Assembly: GCA_036925085.1 (NCBI GenBank)
Contig: JAUPFP010000003.1
Coordinates: forward strand, 6,202,979 to 6,266,978
Direction of reading: 5' to 3'
Source of the DNA: Brachycybe producta
Taxonomy: Eukaryota > Arthropoda > Diplopoda > Playtdesmida > Andrognathidae
Length of the DNA: 64,000 bases
The notes below the pieces were generated by a model, which worked only from the letters and a program-made list of their open reading frames with translations, was not told where the DNA came from and did not search any database. Shown piece by piece: positions 1 to 10,569 of this stretch. Each line of letters opens with the position of its first letter. Position 1 is the stretch's first letter. The translations under genes were made by a program, and so were the position numbers.

Positions 1-223
1 CGGGCAATCATCTTTTGTCTTGCCGTATCGTAATTTAACACTGTCACCCCAAGCAATCAATTCTCGTCTGATGTAAACGTTTGAATGTTTTTCCGCAAAG
101 TTGCGAAGAGGATCATCATTCATAACCCAACCATTGTGAGCCATAATATAACATGCTTTATTAGTGTACATTTTCTGTTCTTCTTCGGCAAGAGTTAGAT
201 CCTTTCCATAATTTGTGAAATAC
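1..223 (-). CDS. AGL: AGL exon (8th in transcript order, cut by window edge)
   Basis: Part of glycogen debranching enzyme, the cytosolic bifunctional 4-alpha-glucanotransferase/amylo-1,6-glucosidase that removes branch stubs from glycogen. The minus strand reads YFTNYGKDL, then [20 protein letters not shown], then [19 protein letters not shown]. This follows the vertebrate AGL stretch with [43 protein letters not shown] (from memory) almost residue for residue. The acceptor AG lies at 224-225. The first base completes the split Arg codon begun in the exon at 2397-2609. The frame is open for 74 codons to position 1, so the exon probably continues beyond the window. The glucosyltransferase active-site stretch RLDNCHS of the family lies further 3' and is not seen. 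Confidence 0.96.
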
Positions 224-880
224 CTGTTTAAAATAAGAACATATGAATAGACAACTTGTACGTTATGTGACAAAGTTTCTCGCCAAAAAATGAAACCGAA
301 CAACAACACAAAAAAACGTTTGTATATCTAACGGATTAGCACCGTTAGCTTTTTTTTAGGCTCAATGAGATGCAGAAAAAAAACTTATCATAGTATTCAG
401 GTTAACAAACTAAATAACATTAGTTAGGTATGCAATTAAAAAAAATAAAAGTACATTATCAACTAATAGAACTTGTGATAATGAATTGTCTTGATGCATT
501 ATTCCTTATACTAACTTATTACGGACACTACAAAAATAATGCGGACATTGCAAGACAATCTCCATTTCGATTGAGATATTTACATGTAGTGCTCGAAACA
601 ATGCATTTTCAATGTAAAAAATGTAGTACCCAAAACAGAGTTGGCAAAGTTTTTCCCAGGGGTGGTATTTACCGAATATTACCACGGTATTTACCATCTG
701 GGAATAATGGCTTTTTCCCAGTTTTAGACAATTTCAATTTTTAAGCCGATTTTTTTTCTCATAGTTTGCTTTGCACTTGCACTTTTTCCATACAGTTAAT
801 TTTAAACGTCCATCACAATGTTTTTCAAAGTGATCATGAAAAGAATCTATTGGTCTTCCACCCCTGTTTCCACTCGGTTA
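224..880. other. AGL intron sequence, AT-rich, with a short dispersed palindromic piece
   Basis: No coding signal was found. Around 636-712 lies a short palindromic stretch (GAGTTGGCAAAG..TTTCCCAG, then TATTTACCG..CGGTATTTACC). A similar 'ttggcaaaa / gggaaa / taccag' theme recurs near 2020-2080 and 50547-50570, so it may be a small dispersed repeat. The small open frames here show no family resemblance and are taken as chance. Confidence 0.5.
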
Positions 881-1703
881 TGTTAAGGTACTGATTGACC
901 CAGATTCTATTTTGGTGTTGACCTTTTTAAGTCCCCCTCTTGCCTATTGTATTATCCTTCCATAAGAGTGGAGTTTTATATGTTTTTAATTCAAAGTTGT
1001 TTACGTTTTTAAAGTCCACACCTGCATGTGATAAAGCTGAGCCATCATTTTGGACAAATGAACCACTCGATTGATTGGTTCATTTGTGATCAAAATATTA
1101 ATTTGTCCAACCACAGAAAAGTGTCCTGAGAATCCACTTAAAATAATCGTTGGATTCTCAGGGCATAAAAAAGATGATTTTGTGTGTTTGATGTTCACTA
1201 TTTTAATTACAAATCTATGCCCAATTCTGGCTAGATTCATTTCGTTAATTATTTTTGCAAGTTTCTTTTTATGTGTGTTTATCCAACCAAGTTATTTTCG
1301 CGTATATTATTTTTGTAAGGAATAAATCCTTATATTTCCATTTAAACTAAATAGTGGTGATTTTATTAACTTAATTATTTCGCGACTGTGCATTCATCAT
1401 CATTTTGCAGTTCTACACCTAAACGGATACTGCATTCAACGATCAGGTGCAAACCTCCAACTGTAATTTAGCTAATCAGTTCAACGCCATTTTCAAGGGT
1501 AATTTACAGACAGAAATCCACCGAAATATGAAGACAAAAGATCCTCAAGACCGTGAGCGTCTTTAACGAAACTAGTGAGGACATCAAATAGACGTTATAT
1601 TGGTCTAGTCCTCCCGCGTCGATAGAATTAGTTACCTAGCCAACCACTATAGATACGAGCAATAACTCGCTTCGTATCGCCCTTGGGAAAAAGGTCCGTC
1701 ACA
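881..1703 (+). mobile_element. Solo LTR, family L (copy L1)
   Basis: Starts near TGTTAAGGTACTGATTGACC and ends near GGTCCGTCACA, with no internal coding region beside it, so it is read as a solo LTR. It matches L3 (36916-38989) in sense and L2 (14897-34556) in antisense over long blocks, for example ATTGGTCTAGTCCTCCCG and GACAAAAGATCCTCA. A palindrome (CCTGAGAATCCA at 1125-1136, TGGATTCTCAGG at 1151-1162) sits directly before the TATA-like GCATAAAA. Its core resembles the LTR of element A, so L is probably an older branch of that family. No clear target duplication was found and the ends are approximate. Confidence 0.7.
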
Positions 1704-2396
1704 AAATAACTGAAGTTGTCACTTGACTCGTGAGACAATACGTCATTTTTGTTTACACTCTAGAAAGGGTTATTCACTAGCAGGGTAACCAAAACAAAAG
1801 TGTGGAGGGTAATAAAAGAGCTTCCTAGTTTCTATTACATTTAATTCTATCCTTTCTATACTTCTGGTTTTCTTCACATAACAGTATATGATTACAAGCT
1901 AACATTAAAATTGACAATAACAGGAATGTTACTTTTTAATAAAATATTAACAATAGCTTATAGTACTAGATTAAAAGAGAATAATGCTACTTTTTCCAGG
2001 TTTAAGTCGTAAAACCCGTTTGTAACCAGTATTTACCAGTGCCCTGTCCTTTACCAGTTTTCCCGGGATTTTGCCAACCCTGGCCCAAAAGCATTTCAAA
2101 TGAACGTCATTTTTGGCATTACTGCTTTGTGCATAATGTTTCTCCATAGGAAATTTATGAAGAAACATTATGCCCAAAGCAGTGTACATTATTTCCAATG
2201 GAAAAATGTACTTCCTATGGAGAAAAGTTACACCAAAAATTATGTACTGTATTCCATAGGAAGTACATTATTTTAGGCATTATTTTTAGCATGACATTGG
2301 AATTTGTTGGCGTTTTATTGTATTAGATGCATTCTGGTCCTATTGCGGCCATTGTGCTACTTTATAAGTAATTCTATTATATATACTTAGCCATAC
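1704..2396. other. AGL intron with short palindromic repeats
   Basis: No gene. Between about 2120 and 2290 several short inverted pieces lie around CTCCATAGGAA/TTCCTATGGAG and GTACATT/AATGTAC, suggesting a small degraded foldback or MITE-like repeat. The stretch 2020-2080 holds a 'taccag..cccgggattttgccaaccctgg' theme like the pieces near 640 and 50550. Confidence 0.4.
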
Positions 2397-2609
2397 CTAG
2401 TAACAAGTGGATTATCCCTTGATATCTTTTTTATACGTGGTCCATCCATACTCAAAAACCGATAACGCATTCCGGCAATAATGTTATCTACTGCTGCCAC
2501 CAAATGATTTTGAACAAGATCAACCACTTTGTTGTTCAGCTCTTCCAGTTTCAATTGATATTCCACACAACATTTGTCCAAGTGGTCATTTTCATTACTG
2601 CTGTCATGT
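2397..2609 (-). CDS. AGL: AGL exon (7th in transcript order)
   Basis: 213 bases on the minus strand reading HDSSNENDHLDKCC, then LEELNNKVVDL, then GPRIKKISRDNPLVTR. It aligns with the AGL stretch around CCNWFHKRMEELN to GPVTRKHPLVTRY in vertebrates (from memory). It belongs to the N-terminal glucanotransferase half. The acceptor AG is at 2610-2611 (TTTGGCAACAG) and the donor is GTATGG at 2391-2396. The exon opens with one base completing the Arg codon left by the 3935-4064 exon and closes with two bases of the next Arg codon, so both phases agree with the neighbours. The first ATG inside the frame lies upstream in intron and is not a start. Confidence 0.95.
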
Positions 2610-3073
2610 CTGTTGCCAAAAAAAAACATTAAAACAACATCCTTTTGCTAAACAAAAACATTGAGCAAACCACTAAGAATTTATTATCAAAACACAGGTT
2701 AATAGAAATTCAAGATATAGTCTAAAAAATTTATTTTTATGATGATTTCTTTAAAAATAAACTATTTTACTTGATGGACTTTCATCATCAGAAAAAAGTG
2801 AAAGAAATGTGTAGAGATAATCGTAAAAATTAAATTATAAAGATATTATCACAAACATTATCTATTTATTAACACTTATATTATTAATTAACTTATATTA
2901 TTTATATTATATTATTAATAAACACTTATATTATTATTATTAACACAAAAATTAAATTATAAAGATATTATCACAAACATTATCTATTTATTAACACTTT
3001 CTTTAACTCTTCCGGTTTCCTATAAATGTTAACATTAGAAATGTCAAAAAATCTAATCATAAAATTTATAGGT
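2610..3073. other. AGL intron, AT-rich, direct duplication
   Basis: Very AT-rich, with a ~60-base direct repeat (AAATTAAATTATAAAGATATTATC near 2826 and again near 2946, each followed by ACAAACATTATCTATTTATTAAC) and TTATATTATTA runs between them. No gene is seen. Confidence 0.5.
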
Positions 3074-3572
3074 GTGGGACATTTGCCCTGAAACATTTGC
3101 CCAAAAAAGACACTTGCCCTAAAACCATTTGCAATAGAGACATGTGCATTAAAACCCTTTGCCCTAAAGGGACATTTGCCCTAGAACCATTTGCTCTAAG
3201 AGACATTTGCCTTAAAACCACTTTCTCTAGGGGACATTTGCCCTAAAACCACTTGCTCTAGGGAACATTTGCCCTAAAACCACTTGCTCTAGGGGACATT
3301 TGCCATAAAACCACTTGCCCTAAAAGGACATTTGCCCCACTTGGCATTTTTTCACGCCTGTAGCACGCAGAACCTATTTTACATACTCCACTGAAAGACA
3401 CAAAACCATATGAAAAGAGAAAAGAAAAAAATAGGGCAAATGATTTTAGAACAAATGGTTTTAGAGAAAATGTCCCTTTAGAATAAGTGGTTTTAGGGCA
3501 GGTGTCCATAAAGCAAATGTCACTTTAGGGCAAATGGCTTTAGGACAAGTGTCTTTAGGGCAAATGTCCCAC
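3074..3572. mobile_element. Foldback DNA element with TTTGCCCTA subrepeats
   Basis: A 499-bp unit whose ends are perfect 16-bp inverted repeats: GTGGGACATTTGCCCT at 3074 and AGGGCAAATGTCCCAC ending at 3572. Inside the left end the theme ACATTTGCCCTA..AAACCACTTGC repeats about ten times. Inside the right end the same theme runs as its reverse complement (AGGGCAAATG..TTTTAG). The centre (~3330-3430) is unique. A partial copy lies at 50345-50540. No transposase is encoded. Foldback/MITE behaviour is inferred from structure; no superfamily is assigned. Confidence 0.75.
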
Positions 3573-3934
3573 ATTTTGGAATTGGAGCTCACTTAACCGT
3601 CCTTCCCCTTTTCTATAGAGCAACCTCCCAGCCTCCACCCCAAGTGCTATGCTCAAGGGTTGTTGTAAAAGGCATAGGCTCCCTACTGTTAGAAGGGCCT
3701 GGCTGTGACTCATACCATTCCAGCCTCTCCCTCAGGCAAGCCACCCCTACCTCAAACTGCACCAACTTTTCCCAACTTTCCTCCTTTTTTCCTGCCTTAA
3801 CTTTCTTCTCAGCTTTAACTTTCTAATCAATTTCAACTAACAAAACCTAACGTTTGACTAAATTGAAATGATGAAAATAAAAACAAAAAAATACATGGTG
3901 ATTATGCAATCATTTAAAAAAAATTAAAATTTAC

Positions 3935-4064
3935 CGTGAAATATTGAAAGCTCTTAAAAAAAGATTTTCATCCACAGTTGAGTTAAGGCGTCGATAACTT
4001 GCATCTTGCTTTATCTTCAACTGTTGACAATCAACATTCCCTTCGACATTTAATGTATCAACAG
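3935..4064 (-). CDS. AGL: AGL exon (6th in transcript order)
   Basis: 130 bases on the minus strand, read as two bases of a split codon, 42 codons, then two bases. The reading includes LKIKQDASYRRLNSTVDENL, matching the AGL stretch [22 protein letters not shown] (vertebrate, from memory) with conserved QD-x-x-YRR and TVD. The acceptor (GATATAG) AG is at 4065-4066 and the donor GTAAAT begins at 3934. Phases match the exons at 9526-9634 and 2397-2609. It is too short and Met-poor to stand out as an open frame, so it was recognised by motif and splice sites. It belongs to the N-terminal transferase half. Confidence 0.93.
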
Positions 4065-4159
4065 CTATATCAAAACAAATTTCCCATTAATTAGAAATTT
4101 GCATTCAGGCATCAATAAATAAATTCCATACCATGTGATGGGGTAGAAGTAAAAAATAG

Positions 4160-4330
4160 ACAAAAAAGTACAACTGATGAGATGGATGGAACCCATGGAA
4201 CTGATGAAATGGGTGGGGCCCATAAAGCTGGAAGGATGTTTGGGACATGTGAGACCCATGGGACTGATGGGTCCCACGGGACTGATGGGATTTGTTGGAC
4301 CTGTAGGACTGATGATACTTGTGAGACGAT
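4160..4330. repeat. Degenerate ~18-bp minisatellite in AGL intron
   Basis: Repeats around CCCATGGGACTGATGGG, for example CCCATGGGACTGATGGGT followed by CCCACGGGACTGATGGGA, with looser units on both sides. The three overlapping minus-strand frames here (proline- and glycine-rich) are a by-product of the repeat and are not treated as genes. Confidence 0.7.
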
Positions 4331-4613
4331 GGGATGAGAACATATGAACTTCGTGTACAAGTTACAATCACCCACCACATCATATACAATAGTAAACAAT
4401 ACTAATTTACATTGTAAACACTATTCAGGCAACAAAAAACTCACTCCACTTTAAATAGTAAACCGAATTGTCCTGTATGTTTAAATGAACTAATGAAAAA
4501 TAGAAGATTAGGATCACCTTATAGCATTGCCGGTTTTTTGTAACTGAAACCGCAGGACATCTATCCCATACATTGCGTATGAGATAGATGTCCACATCAG
4601 TTAGCCCCGCCAA
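4331..4613. other. AGL intron, nothing recognised
   Basis: About 280 bases without a coding match. A short inverted repeat (GGACATCTATCCCATAC near 4555, and ATGAGATAGATGTCC near 4577) lies next to the edge of fossil element D. Confidence 0.4.
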
Positions 4614-6690
4614 AAAAACTGGGCCTCCTGAGCCTCCCGCACCTGCTCCCCTGGGTGCTCCAGAGGCTATCCAAGAAGCCGTCTACCTTAACCCTCTGGA
4701 CGAGTAACGGTAGGGGTAAGAATCCCAGTTCTCAACCGGGCTCCTCTTCCCAGAGAACTCTGCAAAGCCCTCCCCTCATCGCCTTCCAACAGTGCCTCTG
4801 CACTGTGATGAAGTCCCCATCTGGAGGTCACGCCAACAGGACCCCTCCCGTGGCACTCTCCTCCACCGTGGTGTCATCATTGTGCTACTGGAAGGCACAA
4901 TCTCATCCAGTTGAAGCCCCTCTTCCAAACATTCAGGACAGTCAGACTCCCAGTAGCACAACTCCCACTCTGCTCCCCTACCGGTTCCACGAGATGTCAT
5001 CGCCAGAACCGTGGCTAAAACCGGCCTTCACCGTGCAAACATAGGATGCACCGCGTAATGCCTAGAAAACAGAATTCAACTGTTAAAAATGGCAATAGCA
5101 CGAACCAAAGCCCATGCCCCATCGTTTCTGATGGCCAGAACAGTAAATACTGTAGTCCCATGGCCAATTGTCCATTCCCCACAGTTAATTTGTGGTAGGA
5201 GTTGGTTTTTACTGTTTTCTACCATAGTCCCACAGAAAACTACCTGTGCCACACGATATACTACTGGCTACTGACGGTTCACAGCATGTTCCGCTGCAGT
5301 TACACAGATAAAAGTTTGTGCACTGCAGCCTACTAACAGTTGTGTCGAAATCTGACCGAACTATGGTCAGATTCACCGTTCTCCCCATGTGAAAGGCTGG
5401 GTACAAATGCCCAGCTCCTCCACCAATTGTAATAGTCCGTCCCACAATCGAAACAACTCAAACTTTGTATGATGACTCTGACTAGGAGCCGGAACTGCAC
5501 TCATAAAGCTTCCGGAGAATTGCTGGGTAGTACCAGAAGACTGCGGAGTCTCCCTCACTGAAGTCAGCAGCGGGACAATGGCGACAAAGTGAGAAACATG
5601 ACGAAAGCCGTTGAGTCCGCCATGGAACGACACGAGTTGGACGGTCCCATAGCAGTGGCCAAGGAAGTGTTTTCCAAATGGAAACCCCTCTTTCCCCCGG
5701 TCAAACTCCCCAGAAAATGACACATGGCAGAGGTAAAAGTATATACTGTAAACACGATTTTATGACACTTAAAAAGAACTATGTACCGAATCTTCTGCCG
5801 AACTCGGCCAGCAGCAGATCCGTTACACAAAACGAGGTTAAAAACCAACCATGCATAACTGCCACGTCAGTTGGAGGCCGGCCTGGCCTCCAACAGGTTG
5901 ATCCACACCAAATGTAAGCCAACTACCAACTGCCCTGATTAATGGCCGGCCTGGCCATTAAAAAAACCCAGGTGACTCCTCCTGGATAACAGTGGCAACA
6001 CCTGCCCTCTCACCCATAGAACACTATGGTGAGAGGCCTGCTGGACACAACATGGCATCGGCCTCGTTGCCTATCACAAAACAGCCATCAGGAATTTCGT
6101 CTGCTGCTTCTATTTAAGCAAGGAAGCAGACCAGGTTGTCACACCCACTTGGTTGGAAGACTTTGAGGTAGTCCCCGATGAAGCAACAGTATCGGAACTA
6201 CTAGCTTTTGCTTTCACTTCCAGAGGTTACCCCATCCTCGCAGATATGTTTCTCAGCCACTATATTCACCTCAGCAAGGTGAGTGGCTTCAACAAACGCC
6301 CACGTGGTCTTCGTGGAGCTCCTGAACATTCTCTGAAAGAGCTCCTGTATCAGCTTACTACGGAAGCATGTCATATGGTACCTCTCTGCTTATTGTGGAC
6401 TGGCCCAGTCCACAAGTTCCGCATAAAACCAATAGACGGCCTGGAAAAACTATTTAGGCCCCTACTTAAGCTCCTCGAGCTGAGCTTAGAGAAACCGAGC
6501 TTGGTCCCTGGAACTGAAGTGCTCCAACATGTCTGTATTTTGCAAAGCACGGAGGACATAATAGTCCTCCACCTTGCCATCTGGAAAGCTTGTGAAGTTG
6601 CTGCAGCTGGCATCATAGGTCCACCACTGGGCCCTAGCCTTTGCATCGAATTTCCTCATAGGGCAAGATATTATCCTGTCCCTCATGAGT
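4614..6690 (-). mobile_element. Fossil gypsy-type LTR element D (related to B and C), old and heavily broken
   Basis: Minus-strand remnant. An LTR at 5428-6143 starts, in sense, TGTGACAACCTGGTCTGC like element B and ends at TATTACA. Directly after it in sense is a primer-binding site TGGTGGAGGAGCTGG (5411-5425), close to the B/C site, followed by leader-like DNA down to about 4614. On the other side of the LTR (about 6200-6690) is a decayed gag piece recognisable by FDAKARAQWWT, matching FEAKARAQRWT of B and C. The order gag - LTR - primer site suggests a tandem or recombined pair of elements. Many breaks; old. Confidence 0.7.
5428..6143 (-). repeat. LTR of fossil element D
   Basis: 716 bp. 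In sense it runs TGTGACAACC..TATTACA. It carries a palindrome TAATGGCCAGGCCGGCCATTA near 5939-5960 that corresponds to AATGGCGGCGGCCATT in the B LTR. The sense start and end agree with B and C LTRs, but most of the middle has diverged. A full partner LTR was not found in the window. Confidence 0.65.
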
Positions 6691-7730
6691 AAAGGTGTGT
6701 ATCGGGTTATAATACAATAACACCTAAAAATCACCAGGTACAACTGAGGCTGGCTGCCATGGCACGATGCTGCCTTGCCCTGGTTTTACCTAAGCTTATG
6801 GCTCGGTAGCATCACTATCCTATTCCTGGATATCCAGATGAACCCACTGCAGTGGCACCACTTCAGGGCCCGGTCTTCCAATTCCAGGGTTGGTTGTCCA
6901 TTCACCCTGATAAGAGAGGCTCACTCACTTGGGCAATGGGATTTTAATGACTTAATTTTTATTAAAATAATTACTGTGGCAATTGTTGGATAAGTCTTGA
7001 CAAAATCTCAACAACAAATTTTTTTTGGGGGGGGGGGGGGTAATGGTTAGGTGGGGTTAACTTGTACAATCCATGTTTTTCTCATGGATCTCATGGAGCT
7101 CTATGTAACTTGTTTCAGATTGGGCTCACCAAAAATAAACTTATTTTTGCCCCATATTACAAAACAAAAATGCTGTTTACTAGCAAGCATTAGAATAATT
7201 ATCCATATAAAATATTAAATTAAGGTACGAGCATATATATGTTAAAAAATAAAAAATTAATTTTTTTGCGTGACACTTCCTATATATTCTACAACCTTTG
7301 ACCAGCTTGGACCAAAGTTTGCAAAGTTAATTCCTAGAAACCTATATGTGCAACCTCCATATTATGGCCAGGGCAAAGAACCGGCATACTACCTAGTGTT
7401 TATATAATGATAACTATATCATTTCAAAAAATGAAATTAAAAAATTCAATTCCTAAGAAGTGATGTAATAATCAGTACAGTCTAATATACAGTAGATCGA
7501 TTTGTCATGTAACTATAGAAAGATCACGATAGTCTGGATAAGGCACTGGCAATATATAAAGACACGAGTTTGCGACCACACCACCACCTGGTATTTGTCA
7601 TTTCTGAAATTAATTTGGTGTGTATATATCATACATATCGTATAAACGGTAAAATTCGTTGAAAATTATTTTGAATTTTTTTAAAAAAAAAGCTTCTAAT
7701 TAATGTTAATTAAGAAAATTCACATTGATG
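6691..7730. other. AGL intron, AT-rich, with a poly-G run
   Basis: No gene or recognisable element. Notable only for a T8-G14 run at about 7020-7040 and a long AT-rich stretch. The first ~250 bases may be further, unreadable remnant of element D. Confidence 0.5.
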
Positions 7731-8960
7731 TGTAACACCCGGTGGTGTTCGACTCCTCACTGTCTGTCCCTTCCCGCACGTACGAAACGGTTTAGAGCAA
7801 AGGGATACTTCTCGGAGCCTGTTTGCACCTCATGGGTGTACACAGGCCCAAGCCTATAAAATCACCACCTTTTCCTTAGTTTATCGTACATTTCTGTCTT
7901 TTAAATTCATTCCGTGCACTACGTTGATTGTAATCCGTATTACACAATGGGCCCGCGGACACTTCTTTAAACAACCGTTAACTTACTTTGTCTCCATGTG
8001 TCTTTAATTCTTTGGAACAATCGGAGTACCATAGGGTATGGTGGTAAAATAGCCCCATCATGACGAGACGATTCCAGAGGCAGGTGGTGAAAACCTTTCT
8101 GAGGAACATCATCCTCTTCAGGGAGTCAACGGCCATCCACTGCTATCCAGCTTCTTCTGTCTTTCCAACCTTCCTCACTGTATGGTAACCATACAAGAGA
8201 GAAAGGTATGGAAGTCTACGAATAATGGAAATCAGGTATCGTCGCAGTGTCGTGTGTGTGAGCGTTGATGACTTCTTTGACCATTTTCCAGTAGCTCGTC
8301 TCTTCCATCGATAGCTTGTTAACCACACGGAGAAGATTCGAGTTACCAAAGTAGTCGGATGGTGATGGATTGTAGTCGTCCTTCTGAGTATAGGGGTGTA
8401 ATCTTCTCAGAAGGATGGTTACCATCAACTTCTGGTCGCCTTTGCAGTTTATCTTCCTTCCTAGAAGATCTGCTGCTCCATAAGGGATCTGTATGCTTTC
8501 TTGTCCTATGGTGTCTCCGGCTTGTCTAGAAAAGGATTAGTTTCACAACAGAAGACAGCGTAATTTCATATGGTAAACACTTTTATTCACTCTTGTATTG
8601 AAACATAAACGTTACAAGAATGAATATTCATTATTAACGGTGCGTCCACATGCCCATTATATAACTTATAAGGATATAGTAATCGACGTAGTACAAAAGC
8701 AGAGTGAAAGAGTGGACCAAGAACAAAGAGGAGCATGGTCCTTTTATACCTTGGACCTGTGAACGCCTACGAGGTGTAACCAGGTACAAGTGACCATGGT
8801 CCTAAAAGGTATTAATCCGCTACTTAAAATTAAATATAGAATGAGGAAAGAGACAGAGATGAGTCACTCACCCCCAGGCTAGCATTTCGGGAGGGTCATG
8901 ACTCACCGGGTGTTACACGTGCGTATGTGAGTAAAAGATCAACCCCCAGCACGTGTATCC
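7731..8960 (+). mobile_element. LTR-like repeat, family E (copy E1), interrupted by E2
   Basis: Starts TGTAACACCCGGTGG at 7731. It matches E3 (9813-10483) nearly throughout, including CCTATAAAA promoter-like DNA, GACGATTCCAGAGG, CTGTCTTTCCAACCTTCCT and GTATGTGAGTAAAAGATCAAC. The match resumes at 8918 after an inverted insertion (E2, 8255-8917). A TATA-like CCTATAAAAT (~7855) follows an inverted repeat (GCCTGTTTGCACC / GGGTGTACACAGGC). No protein-coding region is evident. It is read as a solo LTR or short non-autonomous LTR element; the right end is approximate. Confidence 0.6.
8255..8917 (-). mobile_element. Solo LTR-like element E2 inserted in E1
   Basis: 663 bp in antisense, starting TGTAACACCCGGTGA in its own sense (end at 8917) and bounded by TG..CA. 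It is flanked by a 4-bp duplication CGTG (8251-8254 and 8918-8921). It matches E4 (48930-49640) in sense: GAATGAATATTCATTATTAACGG is the complement of the E4 stretch with ATTAATATTCATCC, and both carry GGTCCTTTTATACCTTGG or its complement, a TATA box. A weak frame reading YTQKDDYNPSPSDYFGNSNL resembles one in E4 (PLQKSDYNLSPSSSLYSSDL), so the unit may retain a piece of coding leader. Confidence 0.7.
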
Positions 8961-9525
8961 AAATATATGGTACATACAGGAAATCTCACAGATGTGTTAC
9001 TTGGGTATTGATAAATTTAAATGGCCTCATGTTGGGAATATAAAAAGTGAAAAGTGTTGATCTTATATATGCTCCCAACGTGTAGCGTATAGTCATACCC
9101 AACACCTAATTAGCCCGCATTGGTCCTACCAATTTGTGCAACCTGGGAAGTGCCAAGCACGTGGTAAAAACCGTGTATGCTTGCATTTATTTAGAGTATA
9201 TCGCAACACCTTCTTATTATTGTCAAGCACAAACAAATCCTGCTCAGATAATCAATGCAACTGTCGAGTTTACTGCTTCTTGTTCTATTTTGTCGGCTAT
9301 TTCAGAAAAAAAGCAAATGTATCTATATTGCAAAAATATCAACCATGTCTCCTTATTCCTCTTTTGTGATCCTGAAAGTGTTTTGGTGGAGAGCAAATTT
9401 TACACTTAAAAAGTGTTTTCATCTACAACTTTTGTATAGACATTACTTAAATCGGTTAAAAACAACACCAGCTCAAACATTTTCTAGCAAAAGTAAAAAA
9501 AAATATAGACAAACTGATGAGTTAC
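8961..9525. other. AGL intron, nothing recognised
   Basis: No gene or known element. Several overlapping short open frames on the plus strand near 9134-9578 run over the AGL exon in antisense and are judged chance. The stretch next to the exon is ordinary AT-rich intron. Confidence 0.5.
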
Positions 9526-9634
9526 CGGAAACCACTTTTCGAAATTTTTTCACAAGCGCTTCAACATTGACTGTATAAAACTCATGAAGCTTGAGTTGAG
9601 GAAGTATGCAGTCAAAGATCACACATCTTACAGC
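9526..9634 (-). CDS. AGL: AGL exon (5th in transcript order)
   Basis: 109 bases: 36 codons plus one base. The minus strand reads AVRCVIFDCILPQLKLHEFY followed by TVNVEALVKKFRKVVS, matching AGL [34 protein letters not shown] (vertebrate, from memory) with LPQLKLHEFY as the anchor. The acceptor TGTTTTCAG (AG at 9635-9636) and donor GTAACT (9520-9525) frame it. The phase is 0 at entry, after the CAG ending the previous exon, and 1 at exit, which fits the exon at 3935-4064. It belongs to the transferase half of the enzyme. It is short and lacks an internal Met, so motif and splice sites define it. Confidence 0.94.
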
Positions 9635-9693
9635 CTGAAAACATAAGAAAGAACGATTGAGTGTATATGTTATATCATATTATAAAAACCTTA

Positions 9694-9706
9694 CATTATA
9701 TATATA

Positions 9707-9741
<35 letters not shown>
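9694..9741. repeat. (TA)n microsatellite
   Basis: An almost pure TA run of about 48 bases, interrupted once by CTG, within the AGL intron. Confidence 0.9.
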
Positions 9742-9745
<4 letters not shown>

Positions 9746-9812
9746 GGGAAAATAGGAGTGGATGTTTTTCAGTGAGCTGCAGCGGCTATTGTGGTAATAG
9801 ACAGAACTAAAG

Positions 9813-10483
9813 TGCAACACCAGATATATTGTGATCCCCTTCCCAGAATGCTAGCCTGGGGGTGTCCGATTCTTCATTGTCCCTCCCTCCCGGCACGTAC
9901 GAACGAACCTATTTAGAGTGGAGGGATACTACTCAGAGCGTGGTCGCTTGGGCCTGCTTGCACCTCATGGGTGTACACAGGAAAAAGCCTATAAAAGCAC
10001 CGCGTTATCATTTGTTAGGCGTCCATTTCTGTCTTAAATTCATTCACGCGTACTACGTCGATTCTAATCCGTATTACTCAGTCGGCCCGTGGACACTTCA
10101 TCTTTAACACAACCGTTCATTTTCGGGTTCTCTATGTTTCCAACTAAAATGAATAAAGTGCTATAACAAGAAATTACTTTGTCTCCATGTGTTTTTAATT
10201 CTTTGGGACAATCGGAAACACCATAGAACAAGGAGGTAAAAGAGCTGCATCGCGACAAGACGATTCCAGAGGTCGGTGGTGACCACCTCTATGTACAATT
10301 TCATCCTCTGCAGGGAGTCATCGATCATCCACTGCCATCCGTCATTTTCTGTCTTTCCAACCTTCCTTGCGTATGGTAACCAACAAGGGAGAAAGGTACG
10401 TAAGTCAACAAATGGCGGAAATCAGCCATCGTCGCAGTGTCGCCGTGTATGTGAGTAAAAGATCAACACCCAACACGTGTATA
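9813..10483 (+). mobile_element. LTR-like repeat, family E (copy E3)
   Basis: Starts at TGCAACACC and shares AGAATGCTAGCCTGGGGGTG with E2 (as complement) and most of its length with E1. The inverted repeat GCCTGCTTGCACC / GGGTGTACACAGG sits directly before CCTATAAAAGCACC, a TATA box. ATGAATAAAGTG near 10149 is a poly(A)-type signal followed by a GT-rich stretch, as expected of an LTR. No coding region is seen. The right end, close to the satellite, is approximate. Confidence 0.6.
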
Positions 10484-10569
10484 ACAAGGGATTCAAGGAA
10501 CCCTATAGACCTCCATTGCTTTAATATATGCTTTCATTTATCAAATAACCAACTTTTTTTTCATTGTTA

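Noticed and set aside
4065-4399. Proline/glycine-rich minus-strand frames resembling collagen-like repeats
   Set aside because: Three overlapping frames over a degenerate 18-bp minisatellite in an intron; no splice signals or longer context.
4655-5044. 129-codon plus-strand frame, S/P-rich
   Set aside because: Lies antisense to the leader/gag side of fossil D; composition follows the DNA, no domain.
6153-6692. 179-codon plus-strand frame
   Set aside because: It is antisense to the decayed gag remnant of element D and has no recognisable protein features.
7731-8917. DNA transposon with TGTAACACCCGGTG terminal inverted repeats
   Set aside because: The outer inverted ends come from two LTR-like copies in opposite orientation; the 4-bp duplication around the inner one and the resumption of E1 after it explain the structure.
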